Source: Heterostelium album PN500
Taxonomy: Eukaryota > Evosea > Eumycetozoa > Acytosteliales > Acytosteliaceae
DNA length: 64,000 bases
Direction: 5' to 3'
Assembly (NCBI RefSeq): GCF_000004825.1
Contig: NW_008805066.1
Coordinates: 930,001-994,000, forward strand
Below the pieces are notes generated by a model that saw nothing but the letters and a program-made list of their open reading frames with translations, ran no database searches and was not told the DNA's origin. The number at the start of each line of letters is the position of its first letter. Within the stretch, counting starts at the first letter, position 1. Positions 63,994 to 64,000 of the stretch are shown in pieces. A program made the position numbers and the translations under genes.

Positions 63994-64000
63994 ATGACAA
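63994..64000 (+). CDS. start of a further B-box/propeller family member (cut by window edge)
   Basis: Only ATGACAA is in the window. The start of A, E and H is ATGACAATTAAATG, and the upstream leader is that of member H, so a family gene very probably continues to the right. Confidence 0.7.

Overview
The window looks like nuclear DNA of a dictyostelid social amoeba. Intergenic DNA is very AT-rich with long A/T runs. Introns are short, AT-rich GT..AG introns of about 70-190 bp. Proteins carry Asn/Gln/Ser/Thr runs, and FNIP-repeat proteins are present. Coding GC is moderate in the housekeeping genes, so a group 1-3 species (Heterostelium, Cavenderia or Tieghemostelium-like) seems likelier than D. 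discoideum. The species cannot be fixed from sequence alone.

Layout. 1-5.3 kb: 5' part of a JmjC protein gene, a long empty spacer, and a J-domain protein. 5.9-8 kb: a relic and then a frame-broken member of the dominant family of this window, B-box zinc finger + coiled coil + kelch-like propeller (TRIM-like without RING; members labelled A-H here). 8.3-11.3 kb: eight-exon vps52. 11.8-15.1 kb: member B, decayed module sequence and a promoter relic. 15.9-22.2 kb: TLC-domain protein, RNase P subunit p40, and a hemocyanin/phenoloxidase-family gene. 22.5-27.2 kb: members C and D. 27.8-34.6 kb: M1 aminopeptidase, an unidentified protein with a HicA-like C-terminus, and an FNIP-repeat protein. 34.9-42.7 kb: member E, a BRCT protein, member F and a second FNIP protein. 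43.5-49.97 kb: a membrane/coiled-coil protein, an SH3 protein with Gly-Tyr-Asp-Gln repeats, a secreted protein and a Uma2-like nuclease. 50.4-52.2 kb: piggyBac transposon. 53.5-64 kb: decayed member G, a secreted Cys-rich protein, a duplicated module of about 1.64 kb, member H split by a LINE with a perfect 9-bp target duplication, the second module copy, and the first 7 bases of another family gene at the right edge.

The most unusual biology is the B-box/propeller cluster. The paralogs are almost identical in DNA, including many silent sites, except in about eleven small patches spaced about 22 residues apart in the propeller, where whole codons are exchanged. This is what a diversified binding face on a conserved scaffold would look like, and suggests a recognition repertoire (self/non-self, pathogen or partner). 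Functional genes, frame-broken genes, promoter-only relics, a LINE-disrupted gene and a tandem module+gene duplication lie together, as in a rapid birth-and-death cluster.

Several otherwise well-preserved genes (member A, the hemocyanin-family gene, one FNIP gene, the piggyBac transposase) each have one single-base frame break. Some of these may be errors in a draft assembly rather than real lesions.
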